Shown: positions 15,314 through 21,767 of the stretch, piece after piece
Numbering within the stretch: the first letter of the stretch is position 1
Layout of the letters: the number at the start of each line of letters is the position of its first letter
DNA from: a virus
Length of the DNA stretch: 37,801 bases
Direction: 5' to 3' (one strand)
IMG/VR virus record: IMGVR_UViG_3300015189_000009
Span: 1-37,801 of that record
Program-made: the position numbers and the translations under genes
Notes under the pieces: generated by a model
What the model saw: the letters and a program-made list of their open reading frames with translations, nothing else
Told to the model about the DNA's origin: nothing
The model's database searches: none

Positions 15314-15367
15314 TTTTAAAAAAATTTGTTACAATCATCTAATTTAGTATTAATTATATATAACGCA

Positions 15368-15535
15368 ATGTCATCTCAACACACAAATTCACTTACTCAG
15401 GAGCAGTATAATGACTTCGGTAGACTTGGTTTACAGTTAGTAGTTAGTGGCCTAATGATCGTGGTAGTAGGCATCTCCTTTGCAGTATGGCTGGTAGGTT
15501 CTGTAATTGCTATGTTTAGGGGAACTGTCCTTTAA
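15368..15535 (+). CDS. Small membrane protein
   Basis: A 55-residue protein from ATG 15368. The N-terminal 25 residues are polar (SSQHTNSLTQEQYNDFGRLG) and the rest is one long hydrophobic helix (LVVSGLMIVVVGISFAVWLV followed by GSVIAMF). The upstream 42 bases in frame from a TTG are AT-rich, with TATATA 3 bases before the spacer to ATG, so the ATG is preferred. A membrane protein beside plasmid-like maintenance genes could serve entry exclusion or replication anchoring; neither is shown. Confidence 0.6.
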   Translation: MSSQHTNSLTQEQYNDFGRLGLQLVVSGLMIVVVGISFAVWLVGSVIAMFRGTVL

Positions 15536-15542
15536 GACATTC

Positions 15543-15580
15543 TTGACATTTATTGTAAAAGATACGATAGTGTCATGACA
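15543..15580 (+). promoter_or_regulatory. Promoter with TGTCATGACA operator, near-leaderless start
   Basis: TTGACA (15543-15548), 17 bases, GATAGT (15566-15571). The palindrome TGTCATGACA occupies 15571-15580, and its last base is the A of the ATG at 15580. Transcription would begin within a few bases of the start codon. GATACGAT at 15561 is shared with the promoter at 10429. The palindrome suggests that the downstream RHH protein or another repressor controls this gene. Confidence 0.6.
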
Positions 15581-15771
15581 TGAATGAGCATAAAGAACAA
15601 CAAGACAACCAAACGGAAAAGAAAAGAGATCGCATCAGTATCAATGATGTCTCTGAGGCCACAAAAGATAAATTCTTGAAGTTTAGAGCTTTGCTTACTA
15701 TTCAGAAACGTAATGTGCCTGAAGCTTTTGACGAAGCTCTAGACCTCTATCTGCAAAGATACTCAGCCTAG
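15580..15771 (+). CDS. Small RHH-type DNA-binding regulator (candidate repressor)
   Basis: A 63-residue protein with a charged N-terminus and a C-terminal RHH-like pattern: RISINDVSEATKDKFLKFRA then VPEAFDEALDLYLQRYS. RHH dimers bind 10-12-bp palindromes by inserting a two-stranded ribbon in the major groove. Its own promoter carries the TGTCATGACA palindrome, and the same palindrome with TT in the centre lies at promoters 10429 and 16558. It is therefore the best candidate for the regulator of these early promoters. That link is inference from position and palindrome size. Confidence 0.6.
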   Translation: MNEHKEQQDNQTEKKRDRISINDVSEATKDKFLKFRALLTIQKRNVPEAFDEALDLYLQRYSA

Positions 15772-15793
15772 TTATCAGTTAAACCGATTCTCC

Positions 15794-15822
15794 TTGATAT
15801 ATCCCTTTGTATATACTACTAT
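15794..15822 (+). promoter_or_regulatory. Sigma-70-type promoter
   Basis: TTGATA (15794-15799), 17 bases, TACTAT (15817-15822). It reads toward the winged-helix gene at 15883 with a leader of about 55 bases. No TGTC palindrome is present here, so its control differs from the neighbouring early promoters. Confidence 0.5.
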
Positions 15823-15882
15823 GGTGTAATTTCGCTGATAGCTGAAAACTACAATCCTACTTTACTGCTCAAAAAGTGGATT

Positions 15883-16296
15883 ATGTCTGGCTATCGAAAA
15901 ATACTGAATGCTTCTCCTTACGCACCCTATTTGCGTAAAAATCACCTTGAAAGTAACGTCCTTGACGTCTGCAGCGAACGTACTAACCCGTTCATTGTGC
16001 CGCGCAGTGGACTTGCACAAGGCCAATTTTCTATCTCGATCTATGAGGGCGATATGTTTGGCGCTACCGTGTCCGAAATGCGTACAGCTCTCAAGAACCT
16101 AGAGAAGTTAGGATTCATCACATATACAGGTAAAAAGCTCCGTAGACAGAAAATCTACCGATATAATAACCTACACATCGTTGTCGGCTACGAATCACCG
16201 GCGCAGAATCTCATAAATAAGTTTAGTTCGCACATTAGCGGCGCCCAACAACGTCCAGTTAGCGGGCATTATCAATCCTCCGCGGCTATGGGTTGA
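15883..16296 (+). CDS. Second winged-helix protein, initiator- or regulator-like
   Basis: A 137-residue protein. The start (SGYRKILNASPYAPYL), a central block and the winged-helix segment FGATVSEMRTALKNLEKLGF followed by ITYTGKKLRRQKIY resemble the DNA-binding domain of phage replication (O/DnaD-type) proteins and related regulators. A C-terminal helicase-loader domain is missing; the last 40 residues are Ser/Gln-rich. It has its own promoter (15794). Two initiator-like proteins may divide plasmid and lytic replication, or this one may be a regulator. Confidence 0.6.
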   Translation: MSGYRKILNASPYAPYLRKNHLESNVLDVCSERTNPFIVPRSGLAQGQFSISIYEGDMFGATVSEMRTALKNLEKLGFITYTGKKLRRQKIYRYNNLHIVVGYESPAQNLINKFSSHISGAQQRPVSGHYQSSAAMG

Positions 16297-16553
16297 CACA
16301 CCCAGGGGAGAATTAGCACAAACGATTCACCCGAATTAGTAGTATCAGTAACGAAAACAAAGAACATTAAAAAACCAAATTAGCACATAATATAAATACT
16401 TCCCTGTAATACATATAGTAAATAGGAGCATGTGTATAAGTGGATAAGTATGCTCAAGACTCCATATAAGACTAAGCCAGAAAGGACGATTGCAAATTTC
16501 TACTATGTGCATAAGTCAGTGTATAAGGTAAATAATGATAATAATGTAATCAA
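16297..16553 (+). other. AT-rich stretch between the winged-helix gene and the early promoter
   Basis: AT-rich with the direct repeat AATTAGCACA at about 16311 and 16378 and an AGGAG at 16424-16428. It may carry further replication or control sites. Apart from the doubtful frame at 16432, I see no convincing gene. Confidence 0.4.
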
Positions 16554-16677
16554 TGTCTTGACATTCATTACAAACTTGATACACTTTATTAACCTGAGAT
16601 CTGGACAAGGAACTGCTATCAGCGAAATTGATTGTAGAAGTCCTGTCTGGGTCCAGGCTAATATTACTTTTTACTGA
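16432..16677 (+). CDS. Doubtful open frame
   Basis: An 81-codon frame from a GTG with AGGAG 3 bases upstream. The predicted protein is rich in Lys, Asn, Ile and Tyr and matches nothing I know. A near-consensus promoter and operator (16554-16585) lie inside its second half, which argues against it being a gene. It is listed because the ribosome-binding site is better than most here. Confidence 0.25.
   Translation: MYKWISMLKTPYKTKPERTIANFYYVHKSVYKVNNDNNVINVLTFITNLIHFINLRSGQGTAISEIDCRSPVWVQANITFY
16554..16585 (+). promoter_or_regulatory. Early-operon promoter with TGTCTTGACA operator
   Basis: TTGACA (16558-16563), 16 bases, TACACT (16580-16585). The palindrome TGTCTTGACA (16554-16563) covers the -35 box as at 10429. 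It reads into the membrane protein gene at 16684 and the compact gene string to 21372, with no other strong promoter seen in that string. Confidence 0.6.
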
Positions 16678-16683
16678 CCTTGT

Positions 16684-16824
16684 ATGGAGTTTTTAGTCTA
16701 TTTCGCCTTCGGTATATTTGCCGCAAAGTGTATCGATTACCTTCTTTTGAAAATATTTGAAGGTGTTGATATGAACGCTGATTCGGACAAGTATTCGGAG
16801 CTTACCAAAGTTTTAACTTACTAA
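16684..16824 (+). CDS. 46-residue membrane protein
   Basis: A short gene, ATG 16684 to TAA 16822-16824. The first half is hydrophobic (EFLVYFAFGIFAAKCIDYLL, then LKIF), followed by a polar tail of about 20 residues. It fits a single-pass protein with a cytoplasmic tail. It is the first gene after the early promoter, and the next ATG begins 1 base after its stop. Such leading small membrane proteins often act on the host envelope or on superinfection, but no motif shows which. Confidence 0.55.
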   Translation: MEFLVYFAFGIFAAKCIDYLLLKIFEGVDMNADSDKYSELTKVLTY

Positions 16825-16825
16825 T

Positions 16826-17116
16826 ATGGCAAACGATCTGGACCAAGTAATGGACTCGGTTCCTCTGCAGACATTCGACGATAGTGCCGTAAGCCTTAGC
16901 TTGCAGCAAGACATTCAGAATTCAATCAACGAATTCATTAGCGGCAGTCTTAAGTTCGCAAATAAGTTAGACCTTGACGCCGCCCACGCAATCGCGACAG
17001 AGAATGTACGGCAGCTATTTAACGAAGGGTTCATCCAAGATTCTGCAGAGATGAATAGCCAGGTTGCCAAGATAGACAGTGCCCAAATAAATTACTTATC
17101 AACATTAAAGCCATGA
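16826..17116 (+). CDS. Hypothetical acidic helical protein
   Basis: A 96-residue, mostly helical, acidic protein with LSLQQDIQNSINEFISGSLK and AHAIATENVRQLFNEGF. No family recognised. It overlaps the next start by 4 bases (ATGA) and precedes the ssDNA-binding gene by one gene, so it may be part of early DNA metabolism. Confidence 0.5.
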   Translation: MANDLDQVMDSVPLQTFDDSAVSLSLQQDIQNSINEFISGSLKFANKLDLDAAHAIATENVRQLFNEGFIQDSAEMNSQVAKIDSAQINYLSTLKP

Positions 17117-17364
17117 AAGTTTTGTCGACTAAAGAGCCATCCGCTCTGAATGATCTAGATAGGGAAGTCGCTAATAACATTTCCCGCATCAAAGACGCGG
17201 TAAGAGTCGCTACTCCTAAAGCAGTAAGCGGGGAACTTCATAATATCTATTCACATAAAGAACTAGCAGACTTGATTGTCCTAGCTGCAGTACAGAAAAG
17301 AATTGATAAACGGGACCCGAGAAGAGTAGAGGACATCCGTAAATTATTGAAGGTTGGAAGTTAA
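17113..17364 (+). CDS. Hypothetical basic helical protein
   Basis: An 83-residue, helix-rich protein, basic near its end (KRIDKRDPRRVEDIRKLL). No family recognised. It is translationally coupled to the gene before it and lies 9 bases before the ssDNA-binding protein gene. Confidence 0.5.
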   Translation: MKVLSTKEPSALNDLDREVANNISRIKDAVRVATPKAVSGELHNIYSHKELADLIVLAAVQKRIDKRDPRRVEDIRKLLKVGS

Positions 17365-17373
17365 TTAATCGCC

Positions 17374-18135
17374 ATGATCCCATCAAGAATTTCAGGACTA
17401 CAAAAGATATTTATCCACAAAAATCCAGGCACGTACAGATTGCGTATCCTACCGGTAGAACCTATTAGCGGCATCCAATACTGGAACCATGAGGATAAAG
17501 TGGTCCGCGTTAGATCCTTAGCACAGGTAGTAAATAACGATATTAACCGTAGTAAGCCCGGTGATGGTCCAAAGCAGTTTTATGGCTACATCATTTACAG
17601 CTACGATGAAGAATCAATTCAAGTATGGACTTTTACTCAGTTCAATATCTTAAGAAAACTAGAGCAGTTTGAGGCGGACCCAGCTGCAGGAGATCTGACA
17701 AATTATGACATCGAGATAGTCAAAACGATCGAGGAAGGTATCGAGGAGTACAATGTGACCCAAATGGAGCCTTCTGATATTTCTAGCGACATCCTGGCTC
17801 GATTGTCGCTACTAAAAATTGATCTTGAGATGCTATTTTCGACAGAATCTAATCCGCACCCGGTAAGTTCAGAAGTATTCGTTGATGTGTTAACTGAGCC
17901 GGAAGCCAGGATTACAGATATTAACGATGTCGTTACCGATCAGATAAGAAAACCAGTATCGGAACTTGTAAGTAAAATCAAGTTATTTACAACACTTGAG
18001 GAGTATAAGGCATGGGACGCCAACTATGACTTTGAGCTTAAAAAACTGGGCGTAATTAACCGGGCCGAACGTGCCCTAATTGAAGATACTTGCTTGGAAA
18101 AGCAGGGCGAATTTAATAACTACTTACCTTTATAA
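17374..18135 (+). CDS. gp32-like single-stranded DNA-binding protein
   Basis: A 253-residue protein. The start PGTYRLRILPVEPISGIQYW, then KPGDGPKQFYGYIIYSYDEE, SIQVWTFTQFNILRKLEQFE and NYDIEIVKT, follows the core of T4 gp32-like proteins in many phages (RILP-x-G-x-YW, KPKxFWAxxVYNY, xIQVLEITQ). These coat ssDNA during replication and recombination. No zinc ligands are seen. The C-terminal 110 residues are acidic and helical, fitting the protein-interaction tail of this family. Its place in the early operon supports the call. Confidence 0.6.
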   Translation: MIPSRISGLQKIFIHKNPGTYRLRILPVEPISGIQYWNHEDKVVRVRSLAQVVNNDINRSKPGDGPKQFYGYIIYSYDEESIQVWTFTQFNILRKLEQFEADPAAGDLTNYDIEIVKTIEEGIEEYNVTQMEPSDISSDILARLSLLKIDLEMLFSTESNPHPVSSEVFVDVLTEPEARITDINDVVTDQIRKPVSELVSKIKLFTTLEEYKAWDANYDFELKKLGVINRAERALIEDTCLEKQGEFNNYLPL

Positions 18136-18136
18136 A

Positions 18137-18325
18137 ATGACAACTGAACAATGGAGTACATTAATCACAAGAACTAATATCGAGCGATATACAGCTATTC
18201 AGGATTTAGCAGAGCAGGTATGGCAAGGTTTATTTACTCCAGATCAAGCTATTGAATTAGGAGTCATGCTGTTCGATAATCAGGAAGAGATCGATAAATT
18301 TAAATCATTATTTAGAGAGCCATGA
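18137..18325 (+). CDS. Small helical hypothetical protein
   Basis: A 62-residue protein from ATG 18137 (TTEQWSTLITRTNIERYTAI, then AEQVWQGLFTPDQAIELGVM). A longer frame from 18080 overlaps the ssDNA-binding gene by 56 bases and is rejected. Helical throughout; no family recognised. It overlaps the next gene by 4 bases. Confidence 0.5.
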   Translation: MTTEQWSTLITRTNIERYTAIQDLAEQVWQGLFTPDQAIELGVMLFDNQEEIDKFKSLFREP

Positions 18326-18579
18326 GTCATCAATCGGAGGTAAGCGAGGAATTTGAGAATTACACATGGGGGAAAGATAAGAAATCGGCGGAGACGGAGA
18401 TTAAACCGATGAAGTACTTTAACGGGATGGTAGTTGGTACTCTTGAAGAGTTTGTTTTGGGTAACCTATCAAATAGAGCTGTAGCCTATCAACTAGATGG
18501 GCAGCTCCTATATTCGTCAGAAGCAGTCAGGAATATGATCGTAGCGGTCAAGAAATCAACTAAATTACAGCGTTTATAA
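18322..18579 (+). CDS. Hypothetical protein carrying a terminase-like segment
   Basis: An 85-residue protein. Residues about 6-22 (EVSEEFENYTWGKDKKSAE) nearly repeat the large terminase segment EVCEELENYTWKKDKKSGE, and the match is visible in the DNA (18337-18391 against 25441-25495, about 87% identical). The rest (GTLEEFVLGNLSNRAVAYQL) resembles nothing I know. The segment may be a recombination scar or a functional mimic. It is translationally coupled to its neighbours. Confidence 0.5.
   Translation: MSHQSEVSEEFENYTWGKDKKSAETEIKPMKYFNGMVVGTLEEFVLGNLSNRAVAYQLDGQLLYSSEAVRNMIVAVKKSTKLQRL
18337..18391 (+). repeat. Partial copy of a large-terminase segment
   Basis: About 55 bases match 25441-25495 in the large terminase gene with roughly 7 differences in the first 53 positions, in the same reading frame. 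In the terminase the segment lies just before the conserved DHxxDAxRY-like nuclease motif (NHTIDAIRYG), which is not copied here. Confidence 0.6.
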
Positions 18580-18582
18580 GCC

Positions 18583-18825
18583 GTGACCAAACAGAAATAT
18601 AAGAAAGGTGATGTAGTAATAAGGATTGAGAAGCATAGAAGTTATGATCATGGTTTTCATATCTTCTTGTGGTATGTAGTCGGCGATCACGCCATTAACC
18701 AGTCAGGAGGTGTTTGTAAAGTTGGAGTTAGATTCTCGGGCACTATTATTAAGCGTGATGTGGAGGTAGGTGGATACCTCAGTACTAGCGTATATCTGAA
18801 AGATTTAATTAAGAAACTTATTTAA
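18583..18825 (+). CDS. Hypothetical small β-strand protein
   Basis: An 80-residue protein from a GTG start. KKGDVVIRIEKHRSYDHGFH and VGDHAINQSGGVCKVGVRF give an alternating strand pattern with a basic N-terminus. No family recognised. The GTG lies 3 bases after the previous stop, and no ATG is available before residue 60. Confidence 0.45.
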   Translation: MTKQKYKKGDVVIRIEKHRSYDHGFHIFLWYVVGDHAINQSGGVCKVGVRFSGTIIKRDVEVGGYLSTSVYLKDLIKKLI

Positions 18826-18834
18826 GGATAAATA

Positions 18835-19095
18835 ATGTCATCAACAATTGATAAACTAGCTGAGCTATGTGGATTCAAGGACGTTCCGAGCTTTTGTAAT
18901 CGTTTGGAGTTTGATAGCGAACTATTAGAGAAAGCAGTTAACCAGTTGATTGCTGAGAATACTAGAGAACAAAAGGATGCTTGCTGGACAAGGATGAAAG
19001 ATTACATCGATGAACGGCTGCCGATTGATCAGAAGTATACACTGACTTTGCGTAAGTCGTTATTGATTGGCATTACTAAACAACTCAATAAATAA
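18835..19095 (+). CDS. Hypothetical helical protein
   Basis: An 86-residue helical protein (STIDKLAELCGFKDVPSFCN, then KYTLTLRKSLLIGITKQLNK). AAGGA (18824-18828) stands 6 bases before the ATG, one of the few Shine-Dalgarno sequences in this genome. No family recognised. Confidence 0.5.
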   Translation: MSSTIDKLAELCGFKDVPSFCNRLEFDSELLEKAVNQLIAENTREQKDACWTRMKDYIDERLPIDQKYTLTLRKSLLIGITKQLNK

Positions 19096-19096
19096 T

Positions 19097-19357
19097 ATGG
19101 CAAATAACAGAATGCTTGTAACGTGTCGCGTTTGCAAAAGGTTTAAGATGATAGCAACGTTTTACCCGCCACAATGGTCTATGTTTGAGGGCGCAGACCG
19201 TTCCTTCGATAAATTCGGCGAAGATCATGCACAGTGTGGAATAGATAGTAATGAAGGTGGGCGAGGTGAGAATATTACGGTCTGTACTGAAGGTGACAGT
19301 AGAATTAAGTTCCTTGATTATCCTAATAATCAGATACATTTTAAGGAAGATATATGA
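19097..19357 (+). CDS. Hypothetical protein with CxxC motif
   Basis: An 86-residue protein from ATG 19097, 1 base after the previous stop; a frame extending to 19067 overlaps that gene and is not favoured. VTCRVCKRFKM supplies one CxxC pair; two later cysteines (QCGID, VCTEG) could complete a metal site, but the spacing is irregular. Function unknown. Confidence 0.45.
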   Translation: MANNRMLVTCRVCKRFKMIATFYPPQWSMFEGADRSFDKFGEDHAQCGIDSNEGGRGENITVCTEGDSRIKFLDYPNNQIHFKEDI

Positions 19358-19917
19358 TCCGTAAAGTAAAGTGGCAAGGCATGGAAGTAACAAATGAGCT
19401 AATTGATGCTTTGCTAGATATTGACCTAACCGATGAACAACAAGAGAAGTTGGCGATAGGAATTAGATCTATGAGCGATGATCACTACTTATTGCCGGTT
19501 AGACTAGACAATGAGCTTGATTCATTAGTAGGTGATATCTTAGGACCTGATGATAAAGGTGACCTTATTGCCGGATTTAAGTCCATAATTCATAAGGTAA
19601 AAAGAGAAGAGCGAAAAACAAAGAATAAAATCTACAGGGAGCGTAATAGTCTTGTGGCAGTATTAGCTAAACTATATCCGTCATATCGAGCAGTACACGA
19701 AGAATCTGATACTAGCTGGGAAAAGGACTGGCGAAATATCATTGTTATCAAAATCCCGGTAAATAACGGATTAGAAAGGGAGTGGAAGCAGTGTTCTTGG
19801 CATATCCATGACAGTGAACTACCAGACTTTGCTCACCTACGTCTGGAGACCAATCACGTTTGGGATGGTCATACAATGGAGGTGAAGTACGAACGGTTAC
19901 GTAATATCGATATTTAA
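19354..19917 (+). CDS. Conserved phage protein with SWHIHDSEL motif
   Basis: A 187-residue protein. Its C-terminal half matches a conserved family in phage genomes: RNSLVAVLAKLYPSYRAVHE, then DTSWEKDWRNIIVIKIP, CSWHIHDSELPDFAHLRLE and WDGHTMEVKYERL. The N-terminal half is helical and acidic with a lysine-rich stretch at about 85-100. The function of the family is unknown; His, Asp and Glu in SWHIHDSEL could bind a metal. It overlaps the previous stop by 4 bases. Confidence 0.6.
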   Translation: MIRKVKWQGMEVTNELIDALLDIDLTDEQQEKLAIGIRSMSDDHYLLPVRLDNELDSLVGDILGPDDKGDLIAGFKSIIHKVKREERKTKNKIYRERNSLVAVLAKLYPSYRAVHEESDTSWEKDWRNIIVIKIPVNNGLEREWKQCSWHIHDSELPDFAHLRLETNHVWDGHTMEVKYERLRNIDI

Positions 19918-19934
19918 CTCATTAACTAAATAGA

Positions 19935-20264
19935 ATGTCACAAAGAATTGAGGTAGGAGATAAAGTCAAATTCACAGATTTACACGCATTCCAAATGCGT
20001 GAGGATGGCGAAACCGCAAAGGAAATAGAGAGGTATATGCAACAATCTTACTATGTTGTTGAGGTTACTTTAGACTGGGCTGATTATAATATAGGGTGTG
20101 TGATTATAAGCGATAAGAAATTCAAGTGTACGAATGGAACACTACCAAAACAAGTTGAGGTCGGATGGAATTTCGTATCAAGAGTTCACCCAAATGAAAT
20201 TCGTAAAATTGCCGAGGAAGTTCATTTATTTCCGATTAACCAGAAAAATAATGAAACGGATTAG
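19935..20264 (+). CDS. Hypothetical protein
   Basis: A 109-residue protein with a β-rich start (RIEVGDKVKFTDLHAFQM) and central strands (YYVVEVTLDWADYNIGCVII). The VGDKVKF opening is typical of small β-barrel domains but no family is clear. It overlaps the next gene by 14 bases. Confidence 0.5.
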   Translation: MSQRIEVGDKVKFTDLHAFQMREDGETAKEIERYMQQSYYVVEVTLDWADYNIGCVIISDKKFKCTNGTLPKQVEVGWNFVSRVHPNEIRKIAEEVHLFPINQKNNETD

Positions 20265-20535
20265 AACTTACCTATTCTTACTTAGTCACCTAGAATTTAA
20301 ATTTGTGCTTAGAAACTTTAGATACGACATTAAAGCTCTATGGTTTACCTTTTTATATCGCCTAGTTTCTACTAAATCGGATAGCTATCAGCACGAGAAT
20401 GGTAAATTTATTGTGACTGAGGACAAGTATACTTTCATAAACCGAATCACAGGCAGACATAGGGATATCTCTCATAAACGTACACACGTACTACTTGATG
20501 TCGGGGAATTAATTTTGCCGGGAAAATCACTATGA
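20251..20535 (+). CDS. Hypothetical basic protein
   Basis: A 94-residue basic protein from ATG 20251 (KRIRTYLFLLSHLEFKFVLR, then YDIKALWFTFLYRLVST). The N-terminal 45 residues are aromatic and hydrophobic enough for membrane association. A frame from 20134 would overlap the previous gene by 131 bases and is rejected. It is coupled to the next gene. Confidence 0.45.
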   Translation: MKRIRTYLFLLSHLEFKFVLRNFRYDIKALWFTFLYRLVSTKSDSYQHENGKFIVTEDKYTFINRITGRHRDISHKRTHVLLDVGELILPGKSL

Positions 20536-20924
20536 AATTTTCAAGAGAAAAGCCGCCGATTTATGCTGACTGCGCGGCCAAGTTCAGCGTTAGTTGGAAG
20601 CATACAATATTCACCTATGGAGATACGATCCACTCTAAGCATAAAATTAGTCCCGCCAAAATAGCTCACGAGCAGGTCCATATATCCCAGCAATTGGCTT
20701 ACGGTGTTTCCGAGTGGTGGCAGCGTTATCTAAATGACGACAGTTTCCGGTTATCTCAGGAGGTAGAGGCGTATACTGCAGAAATTGCCTGGATCAGGGC
20801 GAATGTTAGGGACTATAAACTCAAGACTCTGAAGTTAAACACTATTCTTATGGATATTTGCGGTGCGATGTATGGCTACCTAGTCACTCCAGAATCAGCT
20901 AAATTATTATTAGGTTTATCTTAA
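20532..20924 (+). CDS. Small HExxH protein, metallopeptidase-like
   Basis: A 130-residue protein. AHEQVHISQQ (about residues 43-52) holds an HExxH zinc motif, and QEVEAYTAE about 30 residues later supplies a possible third ligand, the order found in gluzincin-type peptidases. A surrounding WWQRYL and RLSQEVEAY pattern is shared with small proteins in many phage genomes that have not been characterised. No signal peptide. Its place in the early operon suggests action in the cytoplasm on host or phage proteins, not on the wall. Confidence 0.6.
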   Translation: MKFSREKPPIYADCAAKFSVSWKHTIFTYGDTIHSKHKISPAKIAHEQVHISQQLAYGVSEWWQRYLNDDSFRLSQEVEAYTAEIAWIRANVRDYKLKTLKLNTILMDICGAMYGYLVTPESAKLLLGLS

Positions 20925-20925
20925 T

Positions 20926-21372
20926 ATGAGGACAATTAAATTCAGAGGTAAACGAAAAGATAACAGCGAGTGGGTATACGGTTCGTTGGTTATTAGAGAG
21001 CAGGACGCTCACGGAACGCTCGGCTACTTTATATCTACACCTAATGGTGAGTGGGTGCCAATCGACCCAAAGACGGCCGGGCAATTTATTGATAGACTGG
21101 ACAAAACGGGCATGGACGTTTACGAAGGAGATATACTATCCACTACTTCTATTCCAAAACCGGGGATAGATTATATACACGCAGCGATCTTCGAGATATC
21201 AGAGTCTTACGATAGCAATGAAGGGTATGACGTTGACGGGTTTACCGGCTTTCGTATAGACGGCACGTTTGATTATGAAGAAATGTACGTCATTGGCAAT
21301 ATCTACGATAATCAAGACCTGCTTGAGTTATTCCCTACTTATATAGTCGAGCAAATCCGCAGCTATTTATGA
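20926..21372 (+). CDS. YopX-family protein
   Basis: A 148-residue YopX domain protein: RTIKFRGKRKDNSEWVYGSL at the start, IDPKTAGQFIDRLDKTGMDV then YEGDIL, and YVIGNIYDNQDLLEL near the end. These are the standard blocks of the family. Unlike the copy at 12920 it has no zinc ribbon. Function unresolved in the family. Its TGA overlaps an ATG that would open a longer version of the next gene. Confidence 0.82.
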   Translation: MRTIKFRGKRKDNSEWVYGSLVIREQDAHGTLGYFISTPNGEWVPIDPKTAGQFIDRLDKTGMDVYEGDILSTTSIPKPGIDYIHAAIFEISESYDSNEGYDVDGFTGFRIDGTFDYEEMYVIGNIYDNQDLLELFPTYIVEQIRSYL

Positions 21373-21379
21373 TAGAATG

Positions 21380-21410
21380 GTTGCAGCCGCAACTATTTCA
21401 ATCTAACTAT
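21380..21410 (+). promoter_or_regulatory. Palindromic late-type control site 2
   Basis: GTTGCAGCCGCAAC (21380-21393), followed by TAT as in site 1. A weak -10 (TAACTA, 21404-21409) lies directly before ATG 21411. The site lies between the early operon and the packaging genes. Confidence 0.5.
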
Positions 21411-21767
21411 ATGCGAACTCACTCAGCTGACAGGGCTAAACAGCGCTTCGGCTTCAAATTAAAAGGTAAGCAGTTGAAAACTATCTGGCGTAGTATAGAC
21501 AACAATACCGCAATAGAGTCTCCATTCCACAACGAAGTAGTAACTTCGCGTAAAGCATTCCTAATCAAGCAAAAAAATACCGTGGCTAAGCTCATAGTGG
21601 ACCTGGTAGCCCGCAAAATTATTACCGTAGTATGGCCCTCAGTAAACGAGCGTGGTCTTATGATGGACCAACGTGGCGGGAAAGCGGACCCTATGCCATA
21701 CCACCAACAGAAAGTTTATAAACAACATTTTAAAGAGAAATGGGGAACAAAATGGCAACAAAGATAG
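21411..21767 (+). CDS. Small protein, possibly DUF4258-like
   Basis: A 118-residue protein from ATG 21411. THSADRAKQRFGFKLKGKQL and KAFLIKQKNTVAKLIVDLVA, then KIITVVWP, recall the H-x-x-x-R start and β-strand end of DUF4258-type small domains related to RelE-like folds; the match is weak. An ATG at 21369 would add 14 residues, but those bases hold control site 2. It overlaps the glycosyltransferase start. It may open the late packaging operon. Confidence 0.5.
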   Translation: MRTHSADRAKQRFGFKLKGKQLKTIWRSIDNNTAIESPFHNEVVTSRKAFLIKQKNTVAKLIVDLVARKIITVVWPSVNERGLMMDQRGGKADPMPYHQQKVYKQHFKEKWGTKWQQR

